Below, piece by piece: positions 39,785 to 49,670 of a stretch of 64,000 nt of DNA; the first letter of the stretch is position 1; each line of letters opens with the position of its first letter. Made by a program: the position numbers and the translations under genes. The notes under the pieces are model-generated. The model saw only the letters and a list, made by a program, of their open reading frames with translations, was not told the DNA's origin and ran no database searches. The DNA comes from Meandrina meandrites (taxonomy: Eukaryota; Cnidaria; Anthozoa; Scleractinia; Meandrinidae): NCBI GenBank assembly GCA_963693305.1, contig OY855915.1, positions 18,827,222-18,891,221 of the forward strand. Direction: 5' to 3'.

Positions 39785-40279
39785 CCCATCAATTTTATTT
39801 TAATATTTCAGAATTTTTCAGTTCGGAAAAATTACACCCAGGCAAGACGTCTGCCAAATCCATTGATATGCTTGCTAGATCTCGCATGTAAAGCATTATT
39901 TACAAATATTAACAGAGAATGCCAGAATTGGCCAGAAAAGCGTTAAGCATTTGGGGGATCTGGAACCTAGTATGTTGCCATGGTAACCAAGTTGTCAAGT
40001 TCATATTGTGAAACACAACTAGCAGAAAGTTACTGCAAAGAATCAGAGACTTTCAATGCAAATTGGCTGAGATATCACTTTCTTAGTATTTAATCAGAAT
40101 TTGGTTGAGTGTATGACGTCACTACTTTGCTAATTTGCATTTTTTATTACTTGAATATCTCTGGAACGAAAAGAGGTATTGAAGAACAGTAAACGGCATT
40201 TTACTTCTCATATAGAGTACTTGTTAATATTTTAAAACGGTTGCGAAAGAAAACATGCGAATTTCATCATAGTAGCACT
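39458..40279. mobile_element. 822-bp TTAA-flanked non-autonomous element
   Basis: The ends are inverted repeats: AGTGGTACTATGATCAAATT at the left and, read inward from the right, AGTGCTACTATGATGAAATT. Inverted similarity continues inward for roughly 200 bp (for example GATGACGTCATC against TATGACGTCACT). It is flanked by TTAA at 39454-39457 and 40280-40283. The equivalent place in the second unit (47079-47082) has a single TTAA and no element, so the insertion boundaries are exact. TTAA target duplication is typical of piggyBac-type transposition. No transposase is encoded. Confidence 0.9.
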
Positions 40280-41904
40280 TTAAAATACCGAAGATGAGTA
40301 AGTGATCTGCTAAGAAAAAGTAGGGGTCACCGATCATTTAACTGAGAAAACTGAAAGCGAATTTAACGCAACGGCTCCTCACCCTGTATGTGGTTGGAAA
40401 GCTTTCTCAGCGCGCGCGCCTGATGCATGACGTGGCGTGGCGTTGCGACAGGAATTACGTGCACTGTAAAGCCTGGTTCTCATATGCCGCCGACCTACCT
40501 GCGACTGACATAGCCGCCGGTACTGTCTGGGATAGTGTTCCCACATAATGAGAACATACGCCGCCGGCAACAAAGATCATCGCAGGTGTTTACCGCCGGC
40601 ATGTCTGCGAAGTTGACTTGAGCTCAACTTCGCAGGCACTAAGGTCGTTTTTATGGAGTGCCGGCGATAAAGATATTTTATGAGAACACTATTCCAGGCA
40701 TGTATCGGCGGCCGTGTCGCAGGTACGTCGTGTATGAAAAATTTTCCTCCGCAAACGTTTTTTTTTTATTTATGCACCGCTGTAAACATATTTTTTCGAA
40801 ATGCAAACTAATTTTTTTTACACATGTCGTGTTTGCAAGCAATTTAATCAGCCTTTTTAGGCCCTGCCAACAATTTTTTTTTCAATATTTTTCATACTCC
40901 CTGTCTACCCGCCCTCCAGGAACTGAAATAATGGTCCGTCCCTTAAGTTACCCAGCCGGCGAACATCATGTAAGCGGACACCTTTGCCAGTTCAAGCTGG
41001 TCGCATCACTTGAGCTGTCTGCTTATGGGAGACCGGGAGATAGAGTGGGAGACAGATCTAGAAGTGGGGTTAACGTTAGTGTGAATTCTACCAAAAACAG
41101 GTCAAAAAGTAGCTGGTAGTGTGCGAGAAATGTTTGGTAAAGCTACAAGCCTGGTCATAATTGTTGGATGCTTCCTTTTTTATACAACTTACCCCTCCCA
41201 TTTTACTCCGATGAACGGTTAACGCCCCAAAACATCAGCTTCTCCGAATTTGCTACGGTAGTTAATTTTAACCAACCGGCAATCTCCATTTTCATTTTTT
41301 TCTTTCTGAGAAATTCGGAAGTTCGATATATATTTCGTTCTTTGAGCCTCTTCAGTCGTTCGTTCCCCATATAAAAATATAAACCTGTTTATGTAAGAAC
41401 CATTGAAACAGTCCATGTTTTCTTAGACTTCATGTCCATTTCTTCTTAAATTTCATGCTTTCTTAGACCAACAACTAGAGGGCAAAGCTCAAAGGAGTGA
41501 GATAGTTATAGTTATGAAAATAAAATCGAGATAGAAGTCCAATGGTGATGTGTGTATCATGGGCTACTGTTTGTCCAACACAAAAGTCTGTGAATAAAAC
41601 CGCAAGGTGCAACTTTTCAAATAAACGCTGTTGATGTGTACACGTTTTGTGACATAGTTTATTTTAGCGACAGCTCTAACTGCTGGCTATTATCAGGCGG
41701 GCTAGCTTTTTATTCGCACAATCCTTCGAAAGTAAGAGACAATTTTACCTTCTCGCTTTATAGCCTGTTTTCCTCTTTTCTCCACTGTCTTTTAAGGAAG
41801 AAAAGGAAAGAGACAAAAAACTGAGTTATTTTCTTGCCTCAAAAATCCGCGAAAACTTGAGGAAAGGATTTAAAGGCCGGGCATAATTTGGTGACATGGG
41901 AACG

Positions 41905-41913
41905 ACCGGAAGT
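41905..41913 (+). promoter_or_regulatory. ETS-type site before a small frame
   Basis: ACCGGAAGT is a full ETS-family consensus, often near start sites of TATA-less genes. It lies 47 bp before the ATG at 41960. In the second unit the same place (48969-48977) reads ACCGGTAGT, which breaks the GGAA core. Confidence 0.3.
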
Positions 41914-41959
41914 TCAACAACCTCGTGCCCAGGTCTTCGCTTCTCTAACTTAAATTAAG

Positions 41960-42094
41960 ATGGCGCACGTGAGTGGCAGCCAAGTCAGTAATTCTAACAG
42001 TGGGACCCTTCCAGAGCTTAATCGGCTGACAATGAATATGATATTATTCAGAGAGGAATTTTACTTGGCTAGTTTTGTTGAAGTCTCACATTAA
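41960..42094 (+). CDS. Possible 44-aa peptide or gene-fragment exon, copy 1
   Basis: ATG to TAA, 44 codons, beginning MAHVSGSQVSNSNSG and continuing with a hydrophobic, charged segment around LPELNRLTMNMILF. It reads more like real protein than its surroundings, but I do not recognise it. It may be a first-exon fragment of a gene captured in the duplicated unit. The duplicate at 49022-49156 keeps the frame with two amino-acid changes and one silent change, which is too little divergence to prove selection. A GTGAGT inside codons 4-5 could also act as a donor. Confidence 0.25.
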   Translation: MAHVSGSQVSNSNSGTLPELNRLTMNMILFREEFYLASFVEVSH

Positions 42095-42545
42095 TTTATC
42101 GATTCCATATATAATTCAATTCTTCATCGTGTAAACCATCTTTGTTTTATCTCAATCTGCTCCAGTAGTCTCAGTCATCGTTGTTCCTCAGTTTCGGGCT
42201 TTATATTTACTCTTTTCGATTCCTTCTGAAGCTTTACTAATGAACAATTATTTAGAAGTAATATTCGATTTGAAGCGTTTTTCCGTTTGCTTTAAAAGGA
42301 AGAGTTTTAAAATTGAATTTAACATACAACACTCTCTTCAGTTTTCTGCTGTTCCTTAAGCATTTCATATCTGACATCTAGGCAGATAGCAGGGATTTTT
42401 CAGTTTACTTTATTTTTTATGCCCCATTAATGATGACAACACAATAACGACCACAGTAAATTTATGGCACCAACCGAAAGGAATAAAGATAAGTTGACGG
42501 TCCTTTGAAGTATTAAAAAATATATTTTAATAATGCAAAAACAAG

Positions 42546-42618
42546 CGACCACGAAGGGACTCGAACCCCCAATCTTCCGATCCGAAGTCGGACGCCTTAT
42601 CCATTAGGCCACGCGGCC
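42546..42618 (-). tRNA. tRNA-Arg(TCG), copy 1
   Basis: A 73-nt gene on the minus strand. Acceptor stem GGCCGCG/CGTGGTC with discriminator G, D stem GCCT/AGGC, anticodon stem TCCGA/TCGGA, loop CTTCGGA with anticodon TCG (reads CGA), and T loop TTCGAGT. The A box (TGGCCTAATGG) and B box (GGTTCGAGTCC) are intact. A TTTTT Pol III terminator follows eight bases past the 3' end. It closely matches the vertebrate tRNA-Arg-TCG that I know. Confidence 0.97.
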
Positions 42619-42895
42619 ATCCACAGAAATGATGCGCTAAATAATCATTTTTAAGTTACGTTTTACTGCCACATGCAGGGGATCAAAACATTCCTGGCAA
42701 AATGTTTGTGTTTTCTGAGAAAATATTGAAATAACCGACAGGTTGGCTCTAAATTGTTTGACATTTTTTACAGGATATGCAGGTTCCCAGCGTCTATTTT
42801 TTTTTTAGCAATACAGGTCAAGAAATCAACTCCTCAAGTAGGCTGCAGTGAATAATTTGTGTTGGTAATCTTTCAAAAGCTGAAAAGATCAAATA
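42619..42895. repeat. Core segment C, unit 1
   Basis: The 5' flank of tRNA copy 1. It matches the reverse complement of 51084-51361, the 5' flank of tRNA copy 4. It ends at GATCAAATA, where the 2.29-kb element interrupts unit 1. Confidence 0.85.
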
Positions 42896-45181
42896 ATATA
42901 TAGATTTAGGCAGGCCTAAAAGCGGAGCTCCCATTTATTTTTTATTTTTTGCTCGAGTAAATTACAGTGTTACCAAATAAGAAACCACACTATATTTCTA
43001 GGCTTATACGGTGGCCCATGTAGGTACAAAAAACCTCTCATGATTTTGTTGACGAAAGCGACGTCAATATATTTCGTGATTAACCCGTCTGAATTTTCCT
43101 GCCTTTAGTGACAGGTTCTAAAATTGAAATTGACGAGTGCACTTTATTGGGTTTCTCACGTACGTACGTAGGCGCAAAACAAATCTTAGTAAAACTTTTT
43201 ACAACGTTTACTGTACACTAATTCGTAATACACCTCTAAGATTTCTATGAGTTATTCAAGGTAAAAAGAACCTTGACCTTGTTTTGATTACTAGAAAACT
43301 GTTAGGGCAAGAAAATCAACTCAAGGCAAAAACAAAGTACGTACAGAAAAATAAAGTGAACTCGCTGCTAAACACAGTAAACTAAATGAACTCACGCCAC
43401 GGCAAACTGAAAAAATCACGGCGGCAAAACAAACACTGCAAATTGATGGTGCCGGTTATGTAGGTCATTTTAAAGCAGTGTTTGTGTAAGAATTGTGGCA
43501 GTTTGTGATTTGGAAAGTGGTGCACGCTAACTTAGAATAAGCTTACAATGATGTTTTGACTGTTTTGAACTGTCTTCTTTTCGTTGCGGTTTGGTTGCAT
43601 GATTTACTAATTCTGTTTTATCGTACGCGTTGCTAAATACCTAAGAGAATTTTGTGTAGAGAACTGAATGAATTTTCTTCCTTTTTGGTAAGTAAATATG
43701 CGGTAGGTTAAGTCTGGACCCACTCAGCCTAGCGCAGGTAACTCGCAACGAAACCGGCAAATTCAACACACTCACTAACAAGCAGTGATATTATAAAGAG
43801 AAACAAAACAAATGCAAGCGAGCCGAAATCGTGATTTTGATCCGTGAAGCTAAATAATTTGTTTTCAAAATCCAATAATGAACATCACAGTTAACTCCAA
43901 TAACTAAAACTGAAAATAATTAGTCTAAACAAAATATTTACTAAACAAATGTGTAAAATGTACAAACATGAACAGGCTTGATAAATATTTACGTGAAGAT
44001 CCTGAAGATCTGAAAACCGACACAACTTCAAATTCATTCATAAATGAAGTATAATTCTCTCAATATAAAATTAGGCTTATGCTTAGTGCATACATTTACG
44101 TTTGTTACCTCATTATTGAAGACGGCTTATAAATTCTGCAGGGATAAGCTTTCAAACCAGCCCAATAATATCGGAGACGAACACGGCAAGTTCGTTGCAA
44201 GCTTAGTCCAACACAACCGACATATACATTATATGAATTATCACCGAACATCAATTTCTCTCTTTCCATCGGTGTAGCCTTTAACAGTCTTTTATCCTTT
44301 ACTTCAATGAACTTGATTGGCTCTGAATTCACTTTTGTTTGAGCTCAATTCAGTGATATTCAGCCTTGCTCAGCCGTAGGTCGAACCCTGCACATCGCGC
44401 TCTTTTTGACTTGTTATCCAGTATATCATGTTCAAATCGGCAATTATTTCGGATCTTCCCGTTAAGAGGTTGTCCTAAATCATTTGGCATAAGTTTCCAT
44501 GATGTAGATGAGTAAATAAAGCGAGAAATATTCACGAAAATCGATGTTTGCCAGCAGCTTTCTTCGTGTCTTTCATTCAGCTTTAAAGGTGAACAGCGTA
44601 CCAAAGATTTCCCGCCTTTTCGTACAATTGCTTCGTTTAAGTTGAAATGAAATGTCCAGATCATTCATTTAACATGCGAAAAAACTAAACTAATTATTTC
44701 TTAAATAGATTTAGCCAAGCCTAAAAGCAGAGCTTGTCGGTTATTTACCTTGCCCTTTATTTAAATCTGAATTTACGCGATGACAAAATTATCAGGCTAA
44801 GTAAAAAACTGAGTACTTGAGCCCGCGATCAACTGGAAAACCATTACCTGTTCAGCGGTCAACTTCCAAAAAAGACGTCACCTCGATTAGCTCTACGCCT
44901 GAGCCCGCGATATGGTCATGTGATACTGGTCAGCGGATACCTTGTTTTGACAGCTGTCAATTGACCATGACATGGAAGTTCAATATCAAAGATTTAACAG
45001 TAACCAAGGCGGTAATTGTCCTGTGACTCTCCTCCCCCTCCCCCAGAGTCTGTACGGACGGACGGACGGACGGACGCTCGTACGGTCACGTGATTACCAA
45101 ATTTTCTGGGCTTGATGGGTTACCAAATTTTCTTACCCATGGTGCTCCGCTGGCGCGCTTCGCGCGCTGGAGCTCCGCGAT
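42896..45181. mobile_element. 2.29-kb insertion element, copy 1
   Basis: Its limits are set by comparison with the uninterrupted junction in unit 2 (about 51080-51084). The left end starts near ATATATAGATTTAGGC and soon has AGCGGAGCTCC. The right end has GGAGCTCCGCGAT, so the termini share an inverted GCGGAGCTCC. The inner 42896-44660 matches 53500-55250 in reverse orientation. The 44700-45181 part adds a diverged direct copy of the left end, a (GGAC) run at 45057-45073 and GC-rich CGCGCTTCGCGCG palindromes. No transposase frame is apparent. The target duplication is unclear. Confidence 0.75.
45057..45073. repeat. GGAC microsatellite
   Basis: About four GGAC tetranucleotides inside the 2.29-kb element. 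Confidence 0.8.
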
Positions 45182-46570
45182 TACTAAGAAAAGAATGAGT
45201 TTGAACAGTCCAAATCACGTCCCTACCTGCTATCCTTCCATGTTAATAATTGACCGTTCAGACTGAGGTTGACGAAATAAGAAATGTGCTGAGCAAACAC
45301 GGCCATCTCAAAACAAAAGCTTGAAGGAATGACGAATGTGACCTAATGAAAGGCACAAACCCGAAAATTAAGCAATGTTTATTCCCCTGCGGAACATACC
45401 CGTGCGCCCCTTCATGAGAACTAATGCCAGGCTGCCAGGTGCACAGCTTGCCAATTACACTGTTATGACAAGGAGTTCTCGGTGAAACGAATTTAGTTAA
45501 CAGTTGTCTTCAGACCAGTTCAATACACTAAAGATGTTTAATGCTTAAATCTTTCTCTTTTTCTGTTTAACATGGCGTTGAAACTAAGATATCACTAACG
45601 CTTAATTTTACTATAATAACAATATCACTAACTCTTAATTTTACTCATGCCTTTTTTCCGCACCAAAAGAAGCAGTGTCTTTCATAAAGAAATAAAAAAC
45701 GCGCCTGAGTGCATTGTTGAGTTATATAAGCACGCGGGAATTTTTAAGAACACGAGAGAAGTGCATAGAGTAGCACGAGGCGTAGCCGAGTGCTTCTCGC
45801 ACTTCTCGAGTGTTCTTAAAAATTCCCAAGTGCTTATATAACTCAACAATGCACGAGGACAAGTTCTTTATTTCTTTTATAAAATGTTAAAGAAATTGCG
45901 CGCGCTAAAACTTGTGACGTAAGCAGCGTGCATTATAACTCCATAAAGCACGCGCGTGACGTAAGCACCGTGCTTTATGGAGCTATAATGAACTCGAACT
46001 GGCCAATCACAGCGCGCGCAATTTTTCGATGATTTTATAATGCCTTTTGGTGCTATAAAATAAGGCCATGAGTAAAATTAAGCACTATAATTTGTTTGAT
46101 AGTTTGTTTAGTTTTGATAGTGACAAACGTCGGAAAATACGCTGGCTCCCACGCAAATGTTAACAACAAAACAAGTGTAGTTGCGAGCTTGCAAGCAAAG
46201 AAAGTTTATGGGGTAAAATGTCGTTCGAAAACTCAGCCAACCCAGATAGCCGGAAATAGCATTATTAAACAATGGATGACTGCCGCGCGGTTGAACTATA
46301 TCATAACAGCATGTACATGATTTGCCTGATTTCACTATGGCTGAAATCACGCTAGGCAAACTTAATTTGCTTGTTCCTTTCCTTACAAAGGCGTTTTTGT
46401 GTCGTGTAGTACTTTTATAAAGTCTCCCAATTTGCTGTCATGTTTTGTTTTTATCTATCGTTATGTTGATGTCCGATGTTATGGCAATATCACTAACTTG
46501 TACAAGTGGTTCGGAAAGCAGGTAGATTGCGTTTATTTTAAAAGTAAAAATATATGGATCTTCATCAGCT
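45182..46570. repeat. Core segment E/F, unit 1
   Basis: Matches the reverse complement of 49671-51080. Differences mark later events: the 357-bp hairpin insertion at 45684-46040 is only here, and the 409-bp TTAA element is only in unit 2 (its empty site is TTAA at 46160-46163). A local tandem copy of a ~45-bp piece ending CTTAATTTTACT is at about 45590-45646. The right end is the 5' flank of tRNA copy 2. Confidence 0.85.
45684..46040. mobile_element. 357-bp hairpin-rich MITE-like insertion
   Basis: Absent from unit 2, where TCTTTC joins GCATGCC almost directly. It contains a large imperfect palindrome (arms 45709-45776 and 45790-45854, sharing blocks such as TTGTTGAGTTATATAAGCAC) and a second one (45931-45952 with 45969-45990, one mismatch in 22). 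The ends are TTATAAAA-like. It encodes nothing. Confidence 0.8.
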
Positions 46571-46643
46571 GGCCTCGTGGCCTAATGGATAAGGCGTCCG
46601 ACTTCGGATCGGAAGATTGGGGGTTCGAGTCCCTTCGTGGTCG
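46571..46643 (+). tRNA. tRNA-Arg(TCG), copy 2, acceptor-stem variant
   Basis: A 73-nt gene with the same anticodon TCG, arms and boxes as the other three copies, except that acceptor position 5 is T instead of G (GGCCTCG). This turns the usual G-U pair into a T-T mismatch facing CGTGGTC. A TTTTT terminator follows two bases past the end. The fold is probably still possible, but this copy may be weakened or on its way to becoming a pseudogene. Confidence 0.93.
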
Positions 46644-46652
46644 ACTTTTTAA

Positions 46653-47100
46653 ACCTGAAAACATATATTTCCATGTGCTTGGAGACCTATTGTGATAACT
46701 GAACTGAGATGGTTTATGACCAGTCCGAGACAGATATGTTGCAAGTTCCGTGGCAAGATTTCTTAAAACACTATTAGAGCGAAAAATTGAAGGCATTGTC
46801 GTGCATTCTTAACAGCGGTGCGGTGAACCTTTTTTAAGACGTCCGCGCAAAAATTTCCTAATTTATTGACTTTTTAATTTTTTTTTTTACTGTGGTAGGA
46901 TAATGGAATTGTGTCAGAAATACAAAGAAAAGTGAGGGTCACCGACTTCCTTTCAGAAATAAAGTATGTGAAAAATTACCCTGATTTTGAAAATTTGGCG
47001 CACGTAGTTTAGCATCATTAAAAATTACGTGCGCCAAAATTTCATAATCATGGTAGTTTGGTTTACAGGGTTCGTAGTTTAAAATACCGAAGATGAGTAA
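46653..47100 (+). repeat. Duplicated block A, copy 2
   Basis: Matches block A copy 1 plus the few bases after its TTAA element. It carries the empty TTAA site at 47079-47082 and a slightly altered copy of the long stem-loop at about 46980-47050. It sits nine bases after tRNA copy 2, the likely original arrangement of the repeat unit. Confidence 0.85.
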
Positions 47101-47347
47101 ACGGAGACAAAACGGTCTTTATTAATAGTGATATTTTGAAGAATTCGAAGTGCGTCTGTTGCGTAAATAATTCCGTGTTGGCATCTTTTTTGTAAGACTT
47201 ACCCCTTAAACAAAGCATTTGAAACCGTCGTAAGGCAAAACGAAAAGTTCTAAAAACGGAATTCGAACGTGCGTTGGACACAAAAAGTCAACTTTTAATC
47301 GATGGATTTTTTCTTTTTACACAAAACGTAGATAATCGTTAACAAAA
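47101..47347 (+). other. Segment present only in unit 2
   Basis: About 247 bp between GATGAGTAA and GTGATCTG that is missing in unit 1, where these two flanks join directly at about 40293-40302. The ends show no inverted repeats or target duplication, so a deletion from unit 1 is as likely as an insertion here. It contains no supported gene. Confidence 0.75.
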
Positions 47348-49597
47348 GTGATCTGGTAAGAAAAAGTAGGGGTCACCAATCATTTAACTGAGAAAACTGA
47401 AAGCGAAGTTAACGCAACGGCTCCTCACCCTGTATGTGGTTGGAAAGCTTTCTCAGCGCGCGCGCCTGATGCATGACGTGGCGTGGCGTTGCGACAGGAA
47501 TTACGTGCACTGTAAAGCCTGGTTCTCATATGCCGCCGACCTACCTGCGACTGACATAGCCGCCGGTACTGTGTGGGATACTGTTCCCACATATGAGAAC
47601 ATACGCCGCCGGCAACAAAGATCATCGCAGGTGTTTACCGCCGGCATGTCTGCGAAGTTGACTTGAGCTCAACTTCGCAGGCACTAAGGTCGTTTTTATG
47701 GAGTGCCGGCGATAAAGATATTTTATGAGAACACTATTCCAGGCATGTATCGGCGGCCGTGTCGCAGGTACGTCGTGTATGAAAAATTTTCCTCCGCAAA
47801 CGTTTTTTTTTTTTATTTATGCACCGCTGCAAACATATTTTTTCGAAATGCAAACTAATTTTTTTTACACATGTCGTGTTTGCAAGCAATTTAATCAGCC
47901 TTTTCAGGCCCTGCCAACAATTTTTTTTTCAATATTTTTCATACTCCCTGTCTACCCGCCCTCCAGGAACTGAAATAATGGTCCGTCCCTTAAGTTACCC
48001 AGCCGGCGAACATCATGTAAGCGGACACCTTTGCCAGTTCAAGCTGGTCGCATCACTTGAGCTGTCTGCTTATGGAAGACTGGGAGATAGAGTGGGAGAC
48101 AGATCTAGAAGTGGGGTTAACGTTAGTGTGAATTCCACCAAAAACAGGTCAAAAAGAAGCTGGTAGTGTGCGAGAAATGTTTGGTAAAGCGACAAGCCTG
48201 GTCATAATTGTTGGATGCTTCCTTTTTTTATACAACTTACCCCTCCCATTTTGCTCCGATGAACGGTTAACGCTCCAAAACATCAGCTTCTCCGAATTTG
48301 CTACGGTAGTTAATTTTAACCAACCGGCAATCTCCATCTAGTGTTAACACAACATCTTTTATTTTTTTTCTGAGAAATTCAGAAGTTCGATATATATTTC
48401 GTTCTTTGAGCCTCTTCAGTCGTTCGTTCCCCATATAAAAATATAAACCTGTTTATGTAAGAACCATTGAAACAGTCCATGGTTTCTTAGACTTCATGTC
48501 CATGTCTTCTTAAATTTCATGCTTTCTTAGACCAACAACGAAAGGGCAAAGCTCAAAGGAGTGAGATAGTTATAGTAATGAAAATAAAATCGAGATAGAA
48601 GTCCAATGTTGATGTGTGTATCATGGGGGCACTGTTTGTCTAACACAAAAGTCTGTGAATAAAACTGTAAGGTGCGACTATTCAAATAAACGCTGTTGAT
48701 GTTTACTGTTTTGTGAAATAGTTTATTTTAGCGACAGCTCTAACTGCTGGTTATTGTCAGGCGGGCTAGCTTTTTATTCGCACAATCCTTCAAAAGTAAG
48801 AGACAATTTTACCTTCTCGCTTTATAGCCTGTTTTCCTCTTTTCTCCACTGTCTTTTAAGGAAGAAAAGGAAAGAGACAAAAAACTGAGTTGTTTTCTTG
48901 CCTCAAAAATCCGCGAAAACTTGAGGAAAGGATTTAAAGGCCGGGCATAATTAGGTGACATGGGAACGACCGGTAGTTCAACAACCTCGTGCCCAGGTCT
49001 TCGCTTCTAACTTAAATTAAGATGGCGCACCTGAGTGGCAGCCAAGTCAGTAATTCTAACAATGGGACCCTTCCAGAGCTTAATCGGCTGACAATGAATA
49101 TGATATTATTCAGAGAGGAATTTTACTTGGCTAGTTTTGTTGAAGTGTCACATTAATTTGTCGATGCCATTTATAATTCAATTCTTCATCGTGTAAACCA
49201 TCTTTGTTTTATCTCAATCTGTTCTAGTAGTCTCAGTCATGATCGTCCCTCAGTTTCGGGCTTTATATTTACTCTTTTCCTTTTGAAGCTTTACTAATGA
49301 ACAATTATTTAGAAGTAATATTCGATTTGAAGCGTTTTTCCGTTTGCTTTAAAAGGAAGAGTTTTAAAATTGAATTTAACATACAACACTCTCTTCAGTT
49401 TCCTGCTGTTCCTCAAGCATTTCAAATCTGACATCTAGGCAGACAGCAGGGATTTTTCAGTACTTTATTTTTTATGCCCTATTAACGATTACTACACAAT
49501 AACGACCACAGTAAATTTATGGCACCAACCGAAAGGAATAAAGATAAGTTGACGGTCCTTTGAAGTAATTAATATTTTTTAATAATGCAAAAAGAAG
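47348..49597 (+). repeat. Duplicated block B, copy 2
   Basis: About 2.25 kb collinear with 40302-42545, with scattered substitutions and small indels. It carries the same stem-loop (47650-47680), poly-T, satellite monomer (about 48650) and small frame (49022-49156). Confidence 0.9.
49022..49156 (+). CDS. Possible 44-aa peptide or gene-fragment exon, copy 2
   Basis: The duplicate of the frame at 41960-42094, with the same start, stop and length. It differs by Val4 to Leu, Ser14 to Asn and one silent change. The GTGAGT donor-like hexamer and the upstream ETS core are both lost here, so if the frame is ever expressed, copy 1 is the better candidate. Confidence 0.2.
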   Translation: MAHLSGSQVSNSNNGTLPELNRLTMNMILFREEFYLASFVEVSH

Positions 49598-49670
49598 CGA
49601 CCACGAAGGGACTCGAACCCCCAATCTTCCGATCCGAAGTCGGACGCCTTATCCATTAGGCCACGCGGCC
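49598..49670 (-). tRNA. tRNA-Arg(TCG), copy 3
   Basis: A 73-nt gene identical in sequence to copy 1: anticodon TCG, GGCCGCG/CGTGGTC acceptor stem, intact A and B boxes, and a TTTTT terminator downstream on the minus strand. Its 3' flank is block B, as for copy 1. Its 5' flank is the segment that precedes copy 2, not the one that precedes copy 1. Confidence 0.97.

Larger units (their letters stand above)
40302..42545 (+). repeat. Duplicated block B, copy 1
   Basis: About 2.24 kb nearly identical and collinear to 47348-49597. It holds a 12-bp perfect stem-loop at 40605-40635, GC-rich CCGCCGGC palindromes, a poly-T patch, an isolated satellite monomer at 41588, and a small ATG frame at 41960-42094. 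Its right end runs into the 3' flank of tRNA-Arg copy 1. The long frame at 40658-41119 is not conserved as a protein between copies and I do not call it. Confidence 0.9.

Noticed and set aside
40658..41119. 153-codon frame, the longest apart from Six3/6
   Set aside because: It lies in duplicated repeat DNA. In the second copy the equivalent frame is broken into 82- and 115-codon pieces by small indels, and the peptide shows no domain.
44105..44664. Minus-strand frames of 75 and 104 codons in the 2.3-kb element, with similar frames at 53627-54093
   Set aside because: The similarity reflects DNA-level duplication. The frames diverge by shifts and gain no conserved motif, so coding is not supported.
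46399..46695. 98-codon frame containing PRGLMDKASDFGSEDWGFESLRG
   Set aside because: This is the translation of the tRNA-Arg(TCG) gene at 46571-46643. The same peptide appears at 49579-49836 for copy 3. It is a known annotation artefact.
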